Positions 53,001-61,993 of a stretch of 64,000 nucleotides of DNA are shown here, in pieces (positions within the stretch are counted from its first letter, which is position 1; each line of letters begins with the position of its first letter). Made by a program: the position numbers and the translations under genes. Source of the DNA: JAPOXR01 sp965116115 (GTDB lineage Bacteria; Pseudomonadota; Alphaproteobacteria; Rhodobacterales; Rhodobacteraceae); assembly GCA_965116115.1 (NCBI GenBank), contig OZ220486.1, forward strand, positions 1,364,001-1,428,000, written 5' to 3'. The notes under the pieces are model-generated. The model did not search any database. It was not told the origin of the DNA and saw only the letters and a list, made by a program, of their open reading frames with translations.

Positions 53001-53213
53001 GCCGCGCAGGGATTCCAGACGGCGATCGGACAAGACGGGCGGCTCGAAGACGTGCCGCGGCTTGAATGGGAAGGCCTGGAGCAGTTCGAAACGCTTCCGC
53101 CGGATTCGGAAGGGGAGTCCGTATCGGACGGATCCGGGTTTCCGCCCTCCGGCGCGGTTTTCGCGGATCCGAATTCAGGCGGCGCCGGGAACGGCCCCCC
53201 TGAAGACGACTGA
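47028..53213 (+). CDS. rpoC: RNA polymerase beta' subunit with a giant, internally duplicated trigger-loop insertion
   Basis: 2061 residues; related proteins have about 1400. Normal parts: Zn1 ribbon (about 72-93), catalytic NADFDGDQM (about 460), Zn2 cysteines C831/C905/C912/C915, trigger helix QLTMRMFHVGG from Q946, trigger-loop C-half ITGGLPKVAELF (about 1694), and C-terminal LQTQSFISAASFQETTRVLT. The gap between the trigger-loop halves is about 735 residues, against about 195 in E. coli. It holds a decayed copy of the late region (1120-1154, KHIEV), a second Zn2 copy with C1185/C1260/C1267/C1270 and a decayed trigger-helix stretch (VGDIALRDIGELAGQVRIRI), then extra barrel-sandwich repeats of the pattern LPVGARLLV.DGE.V..G. 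Seven such repeats occur at about 1008, 1366, 1449, 1512, 1588, 1657 and 1746. A 32-residue tandem repeat follows at 1818-1881. Confidence 0.97.
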   Translation: MNMEMTPKAFKKNEVPESFDEIKISLASPEQILAWSYGEIKKPETINYRTFKPERDGLFCARIFGPVKDYECLCGKYKKMKYRGVTCEKCGVEVTLQQVRRERMAHIVLAAPVAHIWFLKSLPSRIGLMLGISLKNLERVLYFESFIVTEPGLTEFEFGQLLSEEELSKAQDDYGEGNFKAGIGAEAIRDMLSQIDLPEESARIREELAAAGSESKRQKLAKRLKLFEGFLQSGNRPEWMILTVIPVIPPELRPLVPLDGGRFATSDLNDLYRRVINRNNRLKRLIELRSPDIIVRNEKRMLQESVDALFDNGRRGRTITGTNKRPLKSLSDMLKGKQGRFRQNLLGKRVDFSGRSVIVTGPELKLHQCGLPKKMALELFKPFIYSKLERLGKSSTVKAAKKIVEQEENEVWDILDDVIREHPVLLNRAPTLHRLGIQAFEPVLVEGKAIQLHPLVCSAFNADFDGDQMAVHVPLSLEAQLEARVLMMSTNNVLSPANGAPIIVPSQDMVLGLYYLSMERWGMPGETRRSPENGEDRAALGKVYASLNEVEHALLAGELHLHARIRARIKQMKRIDEIDGQCREENRIFDTTPGRVLIGSLLPLNVNTPFGLVNRLLRKKEVQEVIDTVYRYCGQKESIIFCDQIMALGFREACRSGISFGKDDMLIPGEKRRLVEDARRKVEDFDYQYWDGNITDEERYNRVVEAWTECSDSVLGAMMEGIKSVESGDDGTQAEPNSIYMMAHAGARGSEAQIKQLAGMRGLMTRPSGDIIETPIISNFKEGLTVLEYFNSTHGARKGLADTALKTANSGYLTRKLVDVAQDCIVREEDCGTDGAVTVRPSLRDGLVVAPLSERILGRVAAEDVRNPENDEIIVNRNEFIGESAAERITRAGIQSVRVRSPLTCEAEEGVCVKCYGRDLARGEAVNIGEAVGIIAAQSIGEPGTQLTMRMFHVGGIAQREQQSSAAGYAGTVELSDVKSIKTESGEEIVVGTNGVLFLKDSSGRSIRYKLERGARLQVGDGNEVENGEILFNWDPHSLQIIAETGGQAEFHDLRVNTSFREETDATTGMTQKIVIEAPTAIQPRTDVSGSELNIIRLSGRAGGTDDPEAEILSGACLALADYLHSEMPVVYPLSGGRIDLKHIEVLIRLAAKDSFREETGTTTVAAASAFAGGAENCVVTMEDCGTHRSVSGEFLAAACAADGTPLRQALEGRTAARDIVDPATEGLIVGANQIIDGAAAAAIESRGVGQFRVRSPMTCETATGICAKCYGDVPGAAEPVQFDRNVGDIALRDIGELAGQVRIRIARNQDRREHTVTAEHGGKISLPGMDDSKVHEFAKSGRLPKAKLVCEPGLTAEVSETRRITHRVPAGSRLLVKNGEEVREGELLVAGPEEKYNKRHAASRDGTVLLTDVRIKEIRGDGAAGATKFAVSQNSYLRLESGGRKSPPRKIPVGAKLLVSDGDIVAAGRPLFETCASGSLKSAAHGGKIRIKAAGEDGAVELALEYVHRTPYELPVGARLLVADGERVKQGSGLFEWSPRVRRVKPPFAGKAEPDDSGLLALNAGGVQIAARRGASVSIRSAKKSETLKLPVGARMSAKDGGKLRKTDVLFEWDPCLAQMLARSECVSRIRERDFGDGSEGAGAAWLAAEFTRSIDYQLPVGAVLSIGDRDLIRRGDVIARVPRESTKTSDITGGLPKVAELFDARTKEPAVIAGADGTVRFHGEYKRKRKIVIEPADGGADAPEYQIPKSERILVQDGDRVRKGDNITEGTPPLQAILDVLGIEALADHLVEEVQHVYRQQGVKINDKHIEVILRQMLRKVEVTDPGGTALIAGEQLDRSELEEINRRMLRRVEVEDPGGTALAAGQRLGRSELEEINRQASEGSLVPARIKTAPAPARGKPVLLGITKAALQTQSFISAASFQETTRVLTEAAVQGKRDLLKGLKENVIVGRLIPAGTGGAANEMRRVAGERDQAIIEERRELEEARLAAQGFQTAIGQDGRLEDVPRLEWEGLEQFETLPPDSEGESVSDGSGFPPSGAVFADPNSGGAGNGPPEDD
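52479..52670 (+). repeat. Tandem 96-bp duplication within rpoC
   Basis: Two adjacent 96-bp units (52479-52574 and 52575-52670) encode QMLRKVEVTDPGGTALIAGE... and RMLRRVEVEDPGGTALAAGQ..., both ending RSELEEINR. Relatives have one unit. It keeps the reading frame. Confidence 0.9.
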
Positions 53214-53227
53214 CGGGAAAGAAGCGG

Positions 53228-53254
53228 CCGGGCCGGAGGCGGCCCGGTTTTCTT
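53228..53254 (+). terminator. Intrinsic terminator after rpoC
   Basis: Stem CCGGGCC / GGCCCGG with loop GGAGGC, followed directly by TTTTCTT. It closes the nusG-rpoC unit. Confidence 0.75.
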
Positions 53255-53500
53255 CCGGAAAATCGCCGTTGGCGTATTGACATGCCCGGCGAATCGCTGC
53301 ATAAGCCGCCCAGTCTGCCGGGAGATCGGTTTTTTTCCGGCGGGTCAGCCGCGTTTTGGAAATCAAGATCCTGGCTTTCCGCCATGATCCTCTGCAGCCG
53401 GGCCGCCGACGAAACAGAAGGCGGGCGGCGTCCTTTTCGCGGTTTTTTCATCGGCGGACGCCGGAATGGATATTTGGATAACTCGGAGCGGGAATTCGGC
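53255..53500. promoter_or_regulatory. Leader of the rpsL-rpsG-fusA-tuf operon
   Basis: About 250 bp between the rpoC terminator and rpsL should hold the str operon promoter. No strong consensus pair was identified, and the frames inside have no motif. Confidence 0.35.
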
Positions 53501-53872
53501 ATGCCGACGATTCAGCAACTGATCCGCAAGCCGCGGAAACCGAAGGTGAAGCGGCAGAAATCAATGCACCTTCTGGGATGTCCGCAGAGGCGCGGGGTCT
53601 GCACGCGGGTCTACACGACGACGCCGAAAAAGCCGAATTCGGCGATGCGGAAAGTGGCGAAAGTCCGCCTGACCAGCGGCTATGAGGTGATATCCTACAT
53701 TCCCGGCGAATCGCACAATCTTCAGGAACATTCGGTGGTTCTGATCCGCGGCGGGCGGGTGAAGGACCTGCCGGGCGTCCGGTACCATATCCTCCGCGGC
53801 GTCCGCGACACCGAAGGGGTCTCCGACCGCCGCCAGCGCCGGTCGAAATACGGCGCCAAACGGCCCAAATAA
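53501..53872 (+). CDS. rpsL: Ribosomal protein uS12
   Basis: A 123-residue decoding-centre protein: MPTIQQLIRKPRKPK, the streptomycin-region TTPKKPNSAMRKVAKVRLTS with wild-type Lys, and GGRVKDLPGVRYHI. The ATG at 53501 is set by homology; a longer in-frame extension upstream is not protein-like. First gene of the str operon. Confidence 0.98.
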   Translation: MPTIQQLIRKPRKPKVKRQKSMHLLGCPQRRGVCTRVYTTTPKKPNSAMRKVAKVRLTSGYEVISYIPGESHNLQEHSVVLIRGGRVKDLPGVRYHILRGVRDTEGVSDRRQRRSKYGAKRPK

Positions 53873-53886
53873 AGGAGATCCTGAAG

Positions 53887-54357
53887 ATGCCACGGCGGCG
53901 GCGGCCTGAAAAGCGGGACATATTGCCGGATGCGAAATTCGGCGATCAGACGGTCACGAAATTCATGAACAATCTCATGATGGACGGAAAGAAATCGGTG
54001 GCCGAGGCCATCGTTTACAACGCGTTCGACCGCGTCGAGGAGAAAATGCGTCGCGCGCCGCTGGACGTGTTTCACGAAGCCCTGTCCAATGTGAAGCCGA
54101 CCCTCGAGGTGCGTTCGCGCAGAGTCGGCGGCTCGACATACCAGATCCCGATCGAGGTGCGCCCGGAGCGGCGGGACGCGCTCGCCATCCGCTGGCTGAT
54201 CTCGGCGGCCCGCAAACGCGCCGAATACACGATGGAAGAGCGTCTGGCCGGCGAGTTGATGGATGCCTCCAATCTGCGCGGCGGTGCCGTGAAGCGCCGC
54301 GAGGACACCCACAAGATGGCGGAAGCGAACAAGGCTTTCAGCCATTACCGCTGGTGA
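53887..54357 (+). CDS. rpsG: Ribosomal protein uS7
   Basis: A 156-residue 30S head protein starting MPRRRRPEKRDILPDAKFGD, with VTKFMNNLMMDGKKSVAE, RRVGGSTYQIPIEVRPERR and the C-terminal KANKAFSHYRW-type end. AAAGGAGAT precedes the start. In E. coli S7 represses this operon. Confidence 0.98.
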   Translation: MPRRRRPEKRDILPDAKFGDQTVTKFMNNLMMDGKKSVAEAIVYNAFDRVEEKMRRAPLDVFHEALSNVKPTLEVRSRRVGGSTYQIPIEVRPERRDALAIRWLISAARKRAEYTMEERLAGELMDASNLRGGAVKRREDTHKMAEANKAFSHYRW

Positions 54358-54367
54358 GCGCCGCGTC

Positions 54368-56485
54368 ATGCCCCGGAAATATCCGCTCGGCCGGTACCGC
54401 AATTTCGGGATCATGGCCCATATCGACGCCGGCAAAACCACCACCACGGAGCGCATTCTCTATTATTCGGGCAAGTCGCACCGGATGGGCGAGGTGCATG
54501 ACGGCGCCGCGACCATGGACTGGATGGAGCAGGAGCAGGAGCGGGGCATCACCATCACCTCCGCCGCCACCACCACCTTCTGGGAACGCACCGAAGACGG
54601 CGTGACGCCCCAGTCCGAGAAATACCGTTTCAATATCATCGACACGCCCGGGCACGTTGATTTCACCATCGAAGTCGAGCGCTCGCTCGCGGTTCTCGAC
54701 GGAGCGATCTGCGTTCTCGACGCGAATGCCGGGGTCGAGCCTCAGACCGAGACGGTCTGGCGCCAGGCCGACCGCTACAAGGTGCCGCGCATCGTCATGG
54801 TCAACAAAATGGACAAAGTCGGCGCGGACTATCTCGAATGCGTGTCGATGATCAGGGAGCGGACGGGATCGGTGCCGGTTCCGATCCAGATTCCGATCGG
54901 CTCGGAGAACGATTTCGAAGGCATCGTCGATCTGTGCACGATGGAGGAATGGACCTGGAAGGGCGAGGATCTCGGGGCCACCTGGACGCGGCAGGACATC
55001 CGCCCGGAACTGCGCGGCCAAGCGGAGGAATGGCGTTCGAAAATGGTCGAGTGCGCCGTCGAACTGGATGACGACGCGATGGAACTCTACCTCGAGGGCG
55101 AGGAGCCGGACGCCGCGGCGCTGCGCCGGCTCATCCGCCGGGGCACGCTGAACATGGATTTCGTCCCCGTCCTCGCCGGCTCGGCTTTCAAGAACAAGGG
55201 CGTGCAGCCGCTGCTGAACGCGGTCGTGGATTTCCTGCCCGGCCCCCTGGACGTGCCGCCGTACAAAGGTTTCCTGCCCGGCGACCAGACCGAGACCCGG
55301 AATGTCGAACGCACGGCTGACGACAGCCAGCCTTTCTCCGCTCTGGCGTTCAAGATCATGGACGACAAGCATGTCGGCACTCTGACATTCACGAGGATTT
55401 ATTCCGGCACGCTCGGCAGAGGCTCCGAGGTGCTCAACTCGACCAAGAACAAACGCGACCGGATCGGCCGGATGCTGCTGATGCATTCCAACAACCGCGA
55501 GGAGATCAGCGAAGCCTACGCCGGAGACATCATCGCCGTCGCCGGTCTCAAGGAAACAACGACCGGGGACACGCTGTGCTCCAGGTCGGAGCCGGTCGTT
55601 CTGGAAACAATGACGTTTCCCGATCCGGTGATCGAGATCGCGGTGGAGCCGAAAACACGGGCGGATCAGGAAAAGATGGCCCAGGCGCTGCAGCGGCTGG
55701 CGGCGGAGGATCCGTCCTTCAGGGTCGAATCGGACATGGAATCCGGACAAACGATCATGAAGGGCATGGGCGAGCTGCATCTCGACATACTGATCGACCG
55801 GATGAAGCGGGAGTTCCGGGTCGAAGCGAATATCGGCGCGCCTCAGGTCGCCTACCGCGAAACCGTGTCCCGCAGGACGGAAATCGACCACACGCACAAG
55901 AAGCAGACCGGCGGCGCGGGCCAGTTCGCGCGGGTGAAAATGGTGATCGAACCGGCGGAGCCGGGCGAAGGTTTCAGCTTCGAATCGAAGATCGTCGGCG
56001 GCAACGTGCCGAAGGAATACATCCCCGGCGTCGAGAAGGGCGTCAGATCGGTCTGCGATTCCGGACCGCTGGCCGGGTTTCCCGTGATCGATTTCAAAGT
56101 CATCCTGACCGACGGCGCGTTCCATGAGGTGGATTCGTCCGTGATGGCTTTCGAACTCGCCGCCAGGGCGGCCATGAGAGACGGTCTGCGCAAGGCGGGC
56201 GCACGGCTTCTTGAGCCGATCATGAAAGTCGAAGTGGTCACGCCGGAAGAATACACCGGCCCGGTGAACGGCGATCTCACGAGACGGCGCGGCCAGGTGC
56301 GCGACCAGTCGCTTCGCGGCAACGCGTCGGCGATCGACGCTCTGGTGCCGCTCGCCAACATGTTCGGCTATATCAACAATCTCCGTTCCATCACTTCGGG
56401 GCGGGCGAATTTCACCATGCAGTTTTCCCACTATGAAACTGTTCCCCAGAACATTTCCGAAGAGATCCAGTCAAAATACGCCTGA
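54368..56485 (+). CDS. fusA: Elongation factor G
   Basis: A 705-residue translocase GTPase. G-domain motifs: AHIDAGKTTTTERIL (P-loop), RGITITSAAT, DTPGHVDFT and NKMDKVGAD. Domains II-V follow normally, with the domain IV loop HKKQTGGAGQFARVKM and ending SEEIQSKYA. It moves tRNA and mRNA through the ribosome. It starts 10 bp after rpsG. Confidence 0.98.
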   Translation: MPRKYPLGRYRNFGIMAHIDAGKTTTTERILYYSGKSHRMGEVHDGAATMDWMEQEQERGITITSAATTTFWERTEDGVTPQSEKYRFNIIDTPGHVDFTIEVERSLAVLDGAICVLDANAGVEPQTETVWRQADRYKVPRIVMVNKMDKVGADYLECVSMIRERTGSVPVPIQIPIGSENDFEGIVDLCTMEEWTWKGEDLGATWTRQDIRPELRGQAEEWRSKMVECAVELDDDAMELYLEGEEPDAAALRRLIRRGTLNMDFVPVLAGSAFKNKGVQPLLNAVVDFLPGPLDVPPYKGFLPGDQTETRNVERTADDSQPFSALAFKIMDDKHVGTLTFTRIYSGTLGRGSEVLNSTKNKRDRIGRMLLMHSNNREEISEAYAGDIIAVAGLKETTTGDTLCSRSEPVVLETMTFPDPVIEIAVEPKTRADQEKMAQALQRLAAEDPSFRVESDMESGQTIMKGMGELHLDILIDRMKREFRVEANIGAPQVAYRETVSRRTEIDHTHKKQTGGAGQFARVKMVIEPAEPGEGFSFESKIVGGNVPKEYIPGVEKGVRSVCDSGPLAGFPVIDFKVILTDGAFHEVDSSVMAFELAARAAMRDGLRKAGARLLEPIMKVEVVTPEEYTGPVNGDLTRRRGQVRDQSLRGNASAIDALVPLANMFGYINNLRSITSGRANFTMQFSHYETVPQNISEEIQSKYA

Positions 56486-56524
56486 CCAGCCGGCGGCTGT
56501 CAGACACACAGAAGGAGCGATACG

Positions 56525-57700
<1,176 letters not shown>

Positions 57701-57706
57701 CGGAGA

Positions 57707-57740
57707 CAGAAGCGCGGCATCGCCGCGCTTCTGCCGTTTT
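57707..57740 (+). terminator. Strong hairpin with T-run between tuf and rpsJ
   Basis: A perfect 11-bp stem CAGAAGCGCGG / CCGCGCTTCTG with a CATCG loop, then CCGTTTT. It sits 7 bp after tuf and 11 bp before rpsJ, so it either separates the str and S10 operons or acts as a partial terminator. Confidence 0.65.
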
Positions 57741-57751
57741 GGAGCGGTGAA

Positions 57752-58063
57752 ATGATCCAGAGCCAGAAAATCCGCATTACGCTGAAGGCGTTCGACTTCC
57801 GCATTCTGGATGCGAGCACGGCGGAAATTTTCCAGACCGCCAAACGCACCGGAGCCGATGTCAGAGGACCCATTCCGCTGCCCAACAAGATCGAAAAATT
57901 CACCGTCCTGAGAGGACCGCATATCGACAAGAAGTCGCGTGAACAGATGGAGATCCGCACCCACAAACGGCTTCTCGATATCGTGGACCCGACTCCGCAG
58001 ACCGTCGACGCGCTGATGAAACTTGATCTGGCCGCCGGGGTCGCCGTGGAAATCAAGATTTAG
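57752..58063 (+). CDS. rpsJ: Ribosomal protein uS10 (NusE)
   Basis: A 103-residue 30S protein, also the NusG/NusB partner in antitermination. It starts MIQSQKIRITLKAFDFRILD and has GPIPLPNKIEKFTVLRGPHI and SREQMEIRTHKRLLDI. First gene of the S10 cluster. Confidence 0.98.
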   Translation: MIQSQKIRITLKAFDFRILDASTAEIFQTAKRTGADVRGPIPLPNKIEKFTVLRGPHIDKKSREQMEIRTHKRLLDIVDPTPQTVDALMKLDLAAGVAVEIKI

Positions 58064-58077
58064 AGAGGAATTCCGGA

Positions 58078-58797
58078 ATGCGTTCTGGAGTGATAGCGAA
58101 AAAACTCGGCATGACGAGACTGTTTCTGGAGGACGGGCGGCAGGTTCCGGTCACGGTGCTGCATCTGGACCGGCTGCAGGTGGTCGCCCAGCGGACGGCC
58201 GACCGGGACGGCTACACCGCGCTGCAGCTGGGCGCGGGCAGGCGCAAGCTCAGCCGCACATCGCGCCAGATGCGCGGACATTTCGCCGTCGCCGGCGTGA
58301 AGGCGAAACGGGAACTGGCCGAGTTCCGGGTCAGTCCCGAAAACCTGATCGAGGTCGGCGCGGAAATCACCGCCGATCATTTCGTCGCCGGCCAGAGGGT
58401 CGATGTGTCGGGAACTTCCATCGGCAAGGGGTTCGCCGGGGCGATGAAACGCCATAATTTCAGCGGGCTGCGGGCTTCGCACGGCGTCTCGGTCAGCCAC
58501 CGGTCCCATGGCTCGACAGGCCAGTGCCAGGATCCGGGAAAAGTCTTCAAGGGCAAGAAAATGGCCGGCCATTTGGGCGCGGAACGGGTCACAACTCAGA
58601 ATCTGGAAGTTGTGCGCACCGACGCGGACCGCGGGCTGATCATGGTCAAAGGCGCGGTTCCGGGATCAAAGGGCGGCTGGGTCACGGTCCGCGACGCGGT
58701 GAAGAAACCGCTTCCCGAAGGCGCGGTGTTTCCGGCCGCCGTCCGGGCGGAGCCGCGGGAAGCGGCGGCCGGCGGAGAACAGGGCGCGGCGGAATGA
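58078..58797 (+). CDS. rplC: Ribosomal protein uL3
   Basis: A 239-residue early-assembly 50S protein. Recognised by RSGVIAKKLGMTRLFLEDGR, the glutamine-loop HRSHGSTGQCQDPGKVFKGK and KMAGHLGAERVTTQN. A short C-terminal acidic/Gly tail is extra. The stop overlaps rplD (ATGA). Confidence 0.98.
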   Translation: MRSGVIAKKLGMTRLFLEDGRQVPVTVLHLDRLQVVAQRTADRDGYTALQLGAGRRKLSRTSRQMRGHFAVAGVKAKRELAEFRVSPENLIEVGAEITADHFVAGQRVDVSGTSIGKGFAGAMKRHNFSGLRASHGVSVSHRSHGSTGQCQDPGKVFKGKKMAGHLGAERVTTQNLEVVRTDADRGLIMVKGAVPGSKGGWVTVRDAVKKPLPEGAVFPAAVRAEPREAAAGGEQGAAE

Positions 58798-59414
58798 TCG
58801 CGGCGGTGGTGACATTGGACGGCGCGGAAGACGGCAGCGTCTCGCTGCCGGAGGAACTGTTCGGACTCGCGCCGAGGGCGGACATCCTGCACCGCGTGGT
58901 GCGGTGGCAGCGCGCCAGAGCCATGCAGGGCACGCACAAGGCCAAGACGCGTTCCGAGACCAGTTACTCGGGCAGAAAAATCACGCGGCAGAAGGGCACC
59001 GGACGGGCCCGGCACGGCGACCTCAATGCGCCGATCTTCCGCAAGGGGGGAGTCTACAAGGGGCCGGTTCCCCGCAGCCATGCCCACAAACTGCCCAAGA
59101 AATTCCGCGCGCTGGGCCTCCGCCACGCGCTTTCGGCTAAGTTCCTCGCCGGCGAGGCCGTGATGCTGAGCGAAGCGGTCATGGAATCCGGACGGACGTC
59201 CGAACTCGCCGCCAAGGTCGGACAGTTCGGCTGGGGACGGGCCCTGATCATCGACGGCGCCGAGATCAACCCCGGATTCGCCCGGGCCGCCGCCAACATC
59301 AAGGATCTTGACATCCTGCCCTGCGCAGGCGCCAATGTCTACGACATTCTCAAAAGCGACACGCTGGTGATCACCAGAGCCGGTCTGAGCGCCTTGGAAT
59401 CGAGGCTGAAATGA
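58794..59414 (+). CDS. rplD: Ribosomal protein uL4
   Basis: A 206-residue 50S protein. The ATG at 58794 overlaps the rplC stop. It has QGTHKAKTRSETSYSGRKIT, QKGTGRARHGDLNAPIFRKG and PRSHAHKLPKKFR, the exit-tunnel loop. In E. coli L4 regulates the S10 operon. It overlaps rplW by 4 bp. Confidence 0.97.
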   Translation: MIAAVVTLDGAEDGSVSLPEELFGLAPRADILHRVVRWQRARAMQGTHKAKTRSETSYSGRKITRQKGTGRARHGDLNAPIFRKGGVYKGPVPRSHAHKLPKKFRALGLRHALSAKFLAGEAVMLSEAVMESGRTSELAAKVGQFGWGRALIIDGAEINPGFARAAANIKDLDILPCAGANVYDILKSDTLVITRAGLSALESRLK

Positions 59415-59707
59415 ACGCATCGCCGCATCATCACGACATCATCAGGCGGCCGGTGATCACCGAGAAGTCGACTCTCGCGTCGGCTTCCAACGCGGTCGTG
59501 TTCGAAGTCGCCATGAACGCGGACAAAACCGCGGTCAAGGAAGCGGTCGAATCGTTGTTTTCGGTCCGGGTTCATTCGGTCAATGTGCTGGTGTCAAAGG
59601 GAAAAAAAGTCCGGTTCCGCGGCCGGCCGGGCCGGCGGAAGAACACCAAGAAAGCGTATGTCCGCCTTGTCGAAGGCTACACCATAGATGTGACGGCGGA
59701 TCTTTAA
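59411..59707 (+). CDS. rplW: Ribosomal protein uL23
   Basis: A 98-residue 50S protein at the tunnel exit, docking site for trigger factor and SRP. It has DIIRRPVITEKSTLASASNA and VFEVAMNADKTAVKEAVESL. Coupled to rplD by a 4-bp overlap. Confidence 0.97.
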   Translation: MNASPHHHDIIRRPVITEKSTLASASNAVVFEVAMNADKTAVKEAVESLFSVRVHSVNVLVSKGKKVRFRGRPGRRKNTKKAYVRLVEGYTIDVTADL

Positions 59708-59773
59708 GGGAATGGAGACGGCAGGCATGAAGGCGGTTCACGAATTCCCGGACAGAGAACGGAAGGCGAGAGA

Positions 59774-60613
59774 ATGGCGCTGAAGTCCTACAACCCGGTG
59801 ACGCCCGGCCGCAGAGGTCTGGTTCTCGTCGACAGGTCCGGACTGTGGAAGGGCCGCCCGGTCAAAGCTCTGACCGAAGGGCTGCCTTCCAAGGGCGGCC
59901 GCAACAACACCGGCCGCATCACCATGCGGCGGCGGGGCGGGCGGGCCAAAAGACTCTACAGGCTGGTCGATTTCCGGCGCGGGAAGCTGGATGTCCCGGC
60001 TGTCGTGGAACGTCTCGAATACGATCCCAACCGTTCGGCCTTCATCGCGCTGATCCGTTACGATGACGGCGAGCGGCGTTACATTCTCGCGCCCGCGAGA
60101 CTTGCCGTCGGGGACAAGGTGGTGTCCGGTTCCCGGGCCGACATCAAGCCGGGCAACGCGATGCCGTTTTCCGGCATGCCGATCGGCACGATCGTCCACA
60201 ACGTGGAACTCAAGCCGGGCAAGGGCGGGCAGATCGCGCGGGCCGCCGGCACGTATGCGCAGTTCGTCGGCAGGGACGGCGGCTACGCCCAGATACGCCT
60301 TTCATCGGGCGAGTTGAGGATGGTTCTCCAGGAATGCCGGGCGACGGTCGGGCCGGTGTCGAATTCCGACAATGCCAACATGAATCTGGGCAAAGCCGGA
60401 CGCAGGCGTCATCTCGGCAAAAGACCGAGCGTGCGCGGCGTGGCCATGAACCCCGTGGATCACCCGCACGGCGGCGGCGAAGGCAAATCCAGCGGCGGCC
60501 GCCATCCGGTCACGCCTTGGGGCCGCCCGACGCGGGGCATGCGGACGCGCAGGAACAAGTCAACCGACAAATACATCATCCGCCGCCGTCATGCGCGGAA
60601 GAAAGGACGCTGA
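59774..60613 (+). CDS. rplB: Ribosomal protein uL2
   Basis: A 279-residue peptidyl-transferase-centre protein. Starts MALKSYNPVTPGRRGLVLVD, contains GRNNTGRITMRRRGGRAKRL and the conserved C-terminal VAMNPVDHPHGGGEGKSSGG with the functional His. Gap of 66 bp after rplW. Confidence 0.98.
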   Translation: MALKSYNPVTPGRRGLVLVDRSGLWKGRPVKALTEGLPSKGGRNNTGRITMRRRGGRAKRLYRLVDFRRGKLDVPAVVERLEYDPNRSAFIALIRYDDGERRYILAPARLAVGDKVVSGSRADIKPGNAMPFSGMPIGTIVHNVELKPGKGGQIARAAGTYAQFVGRDGGYAQIRLSSGELRMVLQECRATVGPVSNSDNANMNLGKAGRRRHLGKRPSVRGVAMNPVDHPHGGGEGKSSGGRHPVTPWGRPTRGMRTRRNKSTDKYIIRRRHARKKGR

Positions 60614-60615
60614 TC

Positions 60616-60894
60616 ATGGCGCGGTCTGTTTGGAAAGGGCCCTTCGTCGATATCGACGTGCTGCGGAAAGTGGAACGGGCCCGCAAGTCGGGGCGCAAAG
60701 ACGTGATCCGCATCTGGTCCCGCCGGTCGACGATTCTCCCGCAGTTCGTGGGGCTGACTTTCGGCGTCCATAACGGACGGAAATTCATCCCTGTCTTCGT
60801 GACCGAGGACATGATCGGACAGAAATTCGGGGAATACTCGCCGACGCGCACCTTTCACGGGCATGCGGCCGACAAGAAAGCGAGGCGCGGCTGA
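60616..60894 (+). CDS. rpsS: Ribosomal protein uS19
   Basis: A 92-residue 30S head protein: MARSVWKGPFVDIDVLRKVE, WSRRSTILPQFVGLTFGVHN and EYSPTRTFHGHAADKKARRG. The ATG at 60616 is 2 bp after rplB. Confidence 0.98.
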   Translation: MARSVWKGPFVDIDVLRKVERARKSGRKDVIRIWSRRSTILPQFVGLTFGVHNGRKFIPVFVTEDMIGQKFGEYSPTRTFHGHAADKKARRG

Positions 60895-60896
60895 CC

Positions 60897-61277
60897 ATGG
60901 GCAAGTCAAGGCGGGAGCGGCGGACGGCCGAAAACGAAGCGGTGGCCGTGTCGCGGATGCTCAGAGTGTCGCCGCAGAAGCTCAATCTGGTGGCGGCGAC
61001 GATCCGCGGCAAAAAGGTGAGCAGAGCCATCGCCGATCTCACCTATTCGCGCCGCCGGATTTCGGCGGATGTCATGAAATGCCTGTTGTCCGCCGTCGCC
61101 AACGCCGAGAACAATCACGCTCTCGATGCCGACCGGCTGGTGGTTCACGAGGCGCATGTCGGGAAAAGCCTGACACTGAAACGGATGCGCGCGCGGGCCC
61201 GGGGGCGGCTCGGCCCCATCAAGAAACCGTTCTCGCGCCTGACGGTCAAAGTGCGTGAAGTCGAAGGAGATTCCTGA
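60897..61277 (+). CDS. rplV: Ribosomal protein uL22
   Basis: A 126-residue 50S protein lining the exit tunnel: AVSRMLRVSPQKLNLVAATI, VMKCLLSAVANAENNHALDA and RMRARARGRLGPIKKPFSRL. Its last base is the first of the rpsC start codon. Confidence 0.97.
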   Translation: MGKSRRERRTAENEAVAVSRMLRVSPQKLNLVAATIRGKKVSRAIADLTYSRRRISADVMKCLLSAVANAENNHALDADRLVVHEAHVGKSLTLKRMRARARGRLGPIKKPFSRLTVKVREVEGDS

Positions 61278-61978
61278 TGGGCCAGAAGGTCAATCCGATC
61301 GGCATGCGGCTGCAGATAAACCGCACCTGGGACAGCCGCTGGTACGCGGAGGACCGCGAATTCGGCGATCTGCTGCAAGAGGATCTGAAAATCCGCAGTT
61401 TCATCAAGGAAAGCTGCGGCCAGGCCGGAATCAGCCGCGTGGTGGTTGAGCGGCCGCACCGCAAGTGCCGCGTCACCGTGCACACGGCCCGGCCGGGAGT
61501 CATTATCGGGCGCAAAGGCGCGGACATCGAGACTCTGCGCGCCCGTTTGGCGGGCATGACCCGGTCGGAGACGCATCTCAATATCGTCGAAGTGCGCAAG
61601 CCTGAAACCGACGCCCAGCTGGTCGCCGAATCGGTGGCTCAGCAGCTCGAACGGCGGGTTTCCTTCCGGCGGGCCATGAAGCGGGCCGTCCAGAACGCCA
61701 TGCGCATGGGCGCCCTGGGCATCCGGGTAAATGTCGCGGGCCGCCTGGGCGGCGTGGAAATCGCCCGCACCGAATGGTACAGAGAGGGCCGCGTTCCCCT
61801 GCACACTCTGCGGGCTGACATTGATTACGCGACGGCCGCGGCGTCCACGCCTTACGGCGTCATCGGCGTCAAAGTCTGGATCTACAAGGGTGAGATACTC
61901 GAGCATGATCCCGCAGCCCGCGACCGCAGGGAACAGGAACTGCGCGACGGCACTTCGCCGCGCCGGCGGGCTCAGTAA
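61277..61978 (+). CDS. rpsC: Ribosomal protein uS3
   Basis: A 233-residue 30S protein at the mRNA entry. The KH domain has RPGVIIGRKGADIETLRARL; elsewhere MGQKVNPIGMRLQINRTWDS and GALGIRVNVAGRLGGVEIAR. Coupled to rplV by a 1-bp overlap. Confidence 0.98.
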   Translation: MGQKVNPIGMRLQINRTWDSRWYAEDREFGDLLQEDLKIRSFIKESCGQAGISRVVVERPHRKCRVTVHTARPGVIIGRKGADIETLRARLAGMTRSETHLNIVEVRKPETDAQLVAESVAQQLERRVSFRRAMKRAVQNAMRMGALGIRVNVAGRLGGVEIARTEWYREGRVPLHTLRADIDYATAAASTPYGVIGVKVWIYKGEILEHDPAARDRREQELRDGTSPRRRAQ

Positions 61979-61993
61979 GGGCGGAGTGACAGC

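Noticed and set aside
47028..53213. The long RpoC as an assembly artefact
   Set aside because: The duplicated Zn2 regions are strongly diverged at both protein and DNA level while keeping frame and cysteine spacing, which a read-collapse or mis-join of identical sequence would not produce.
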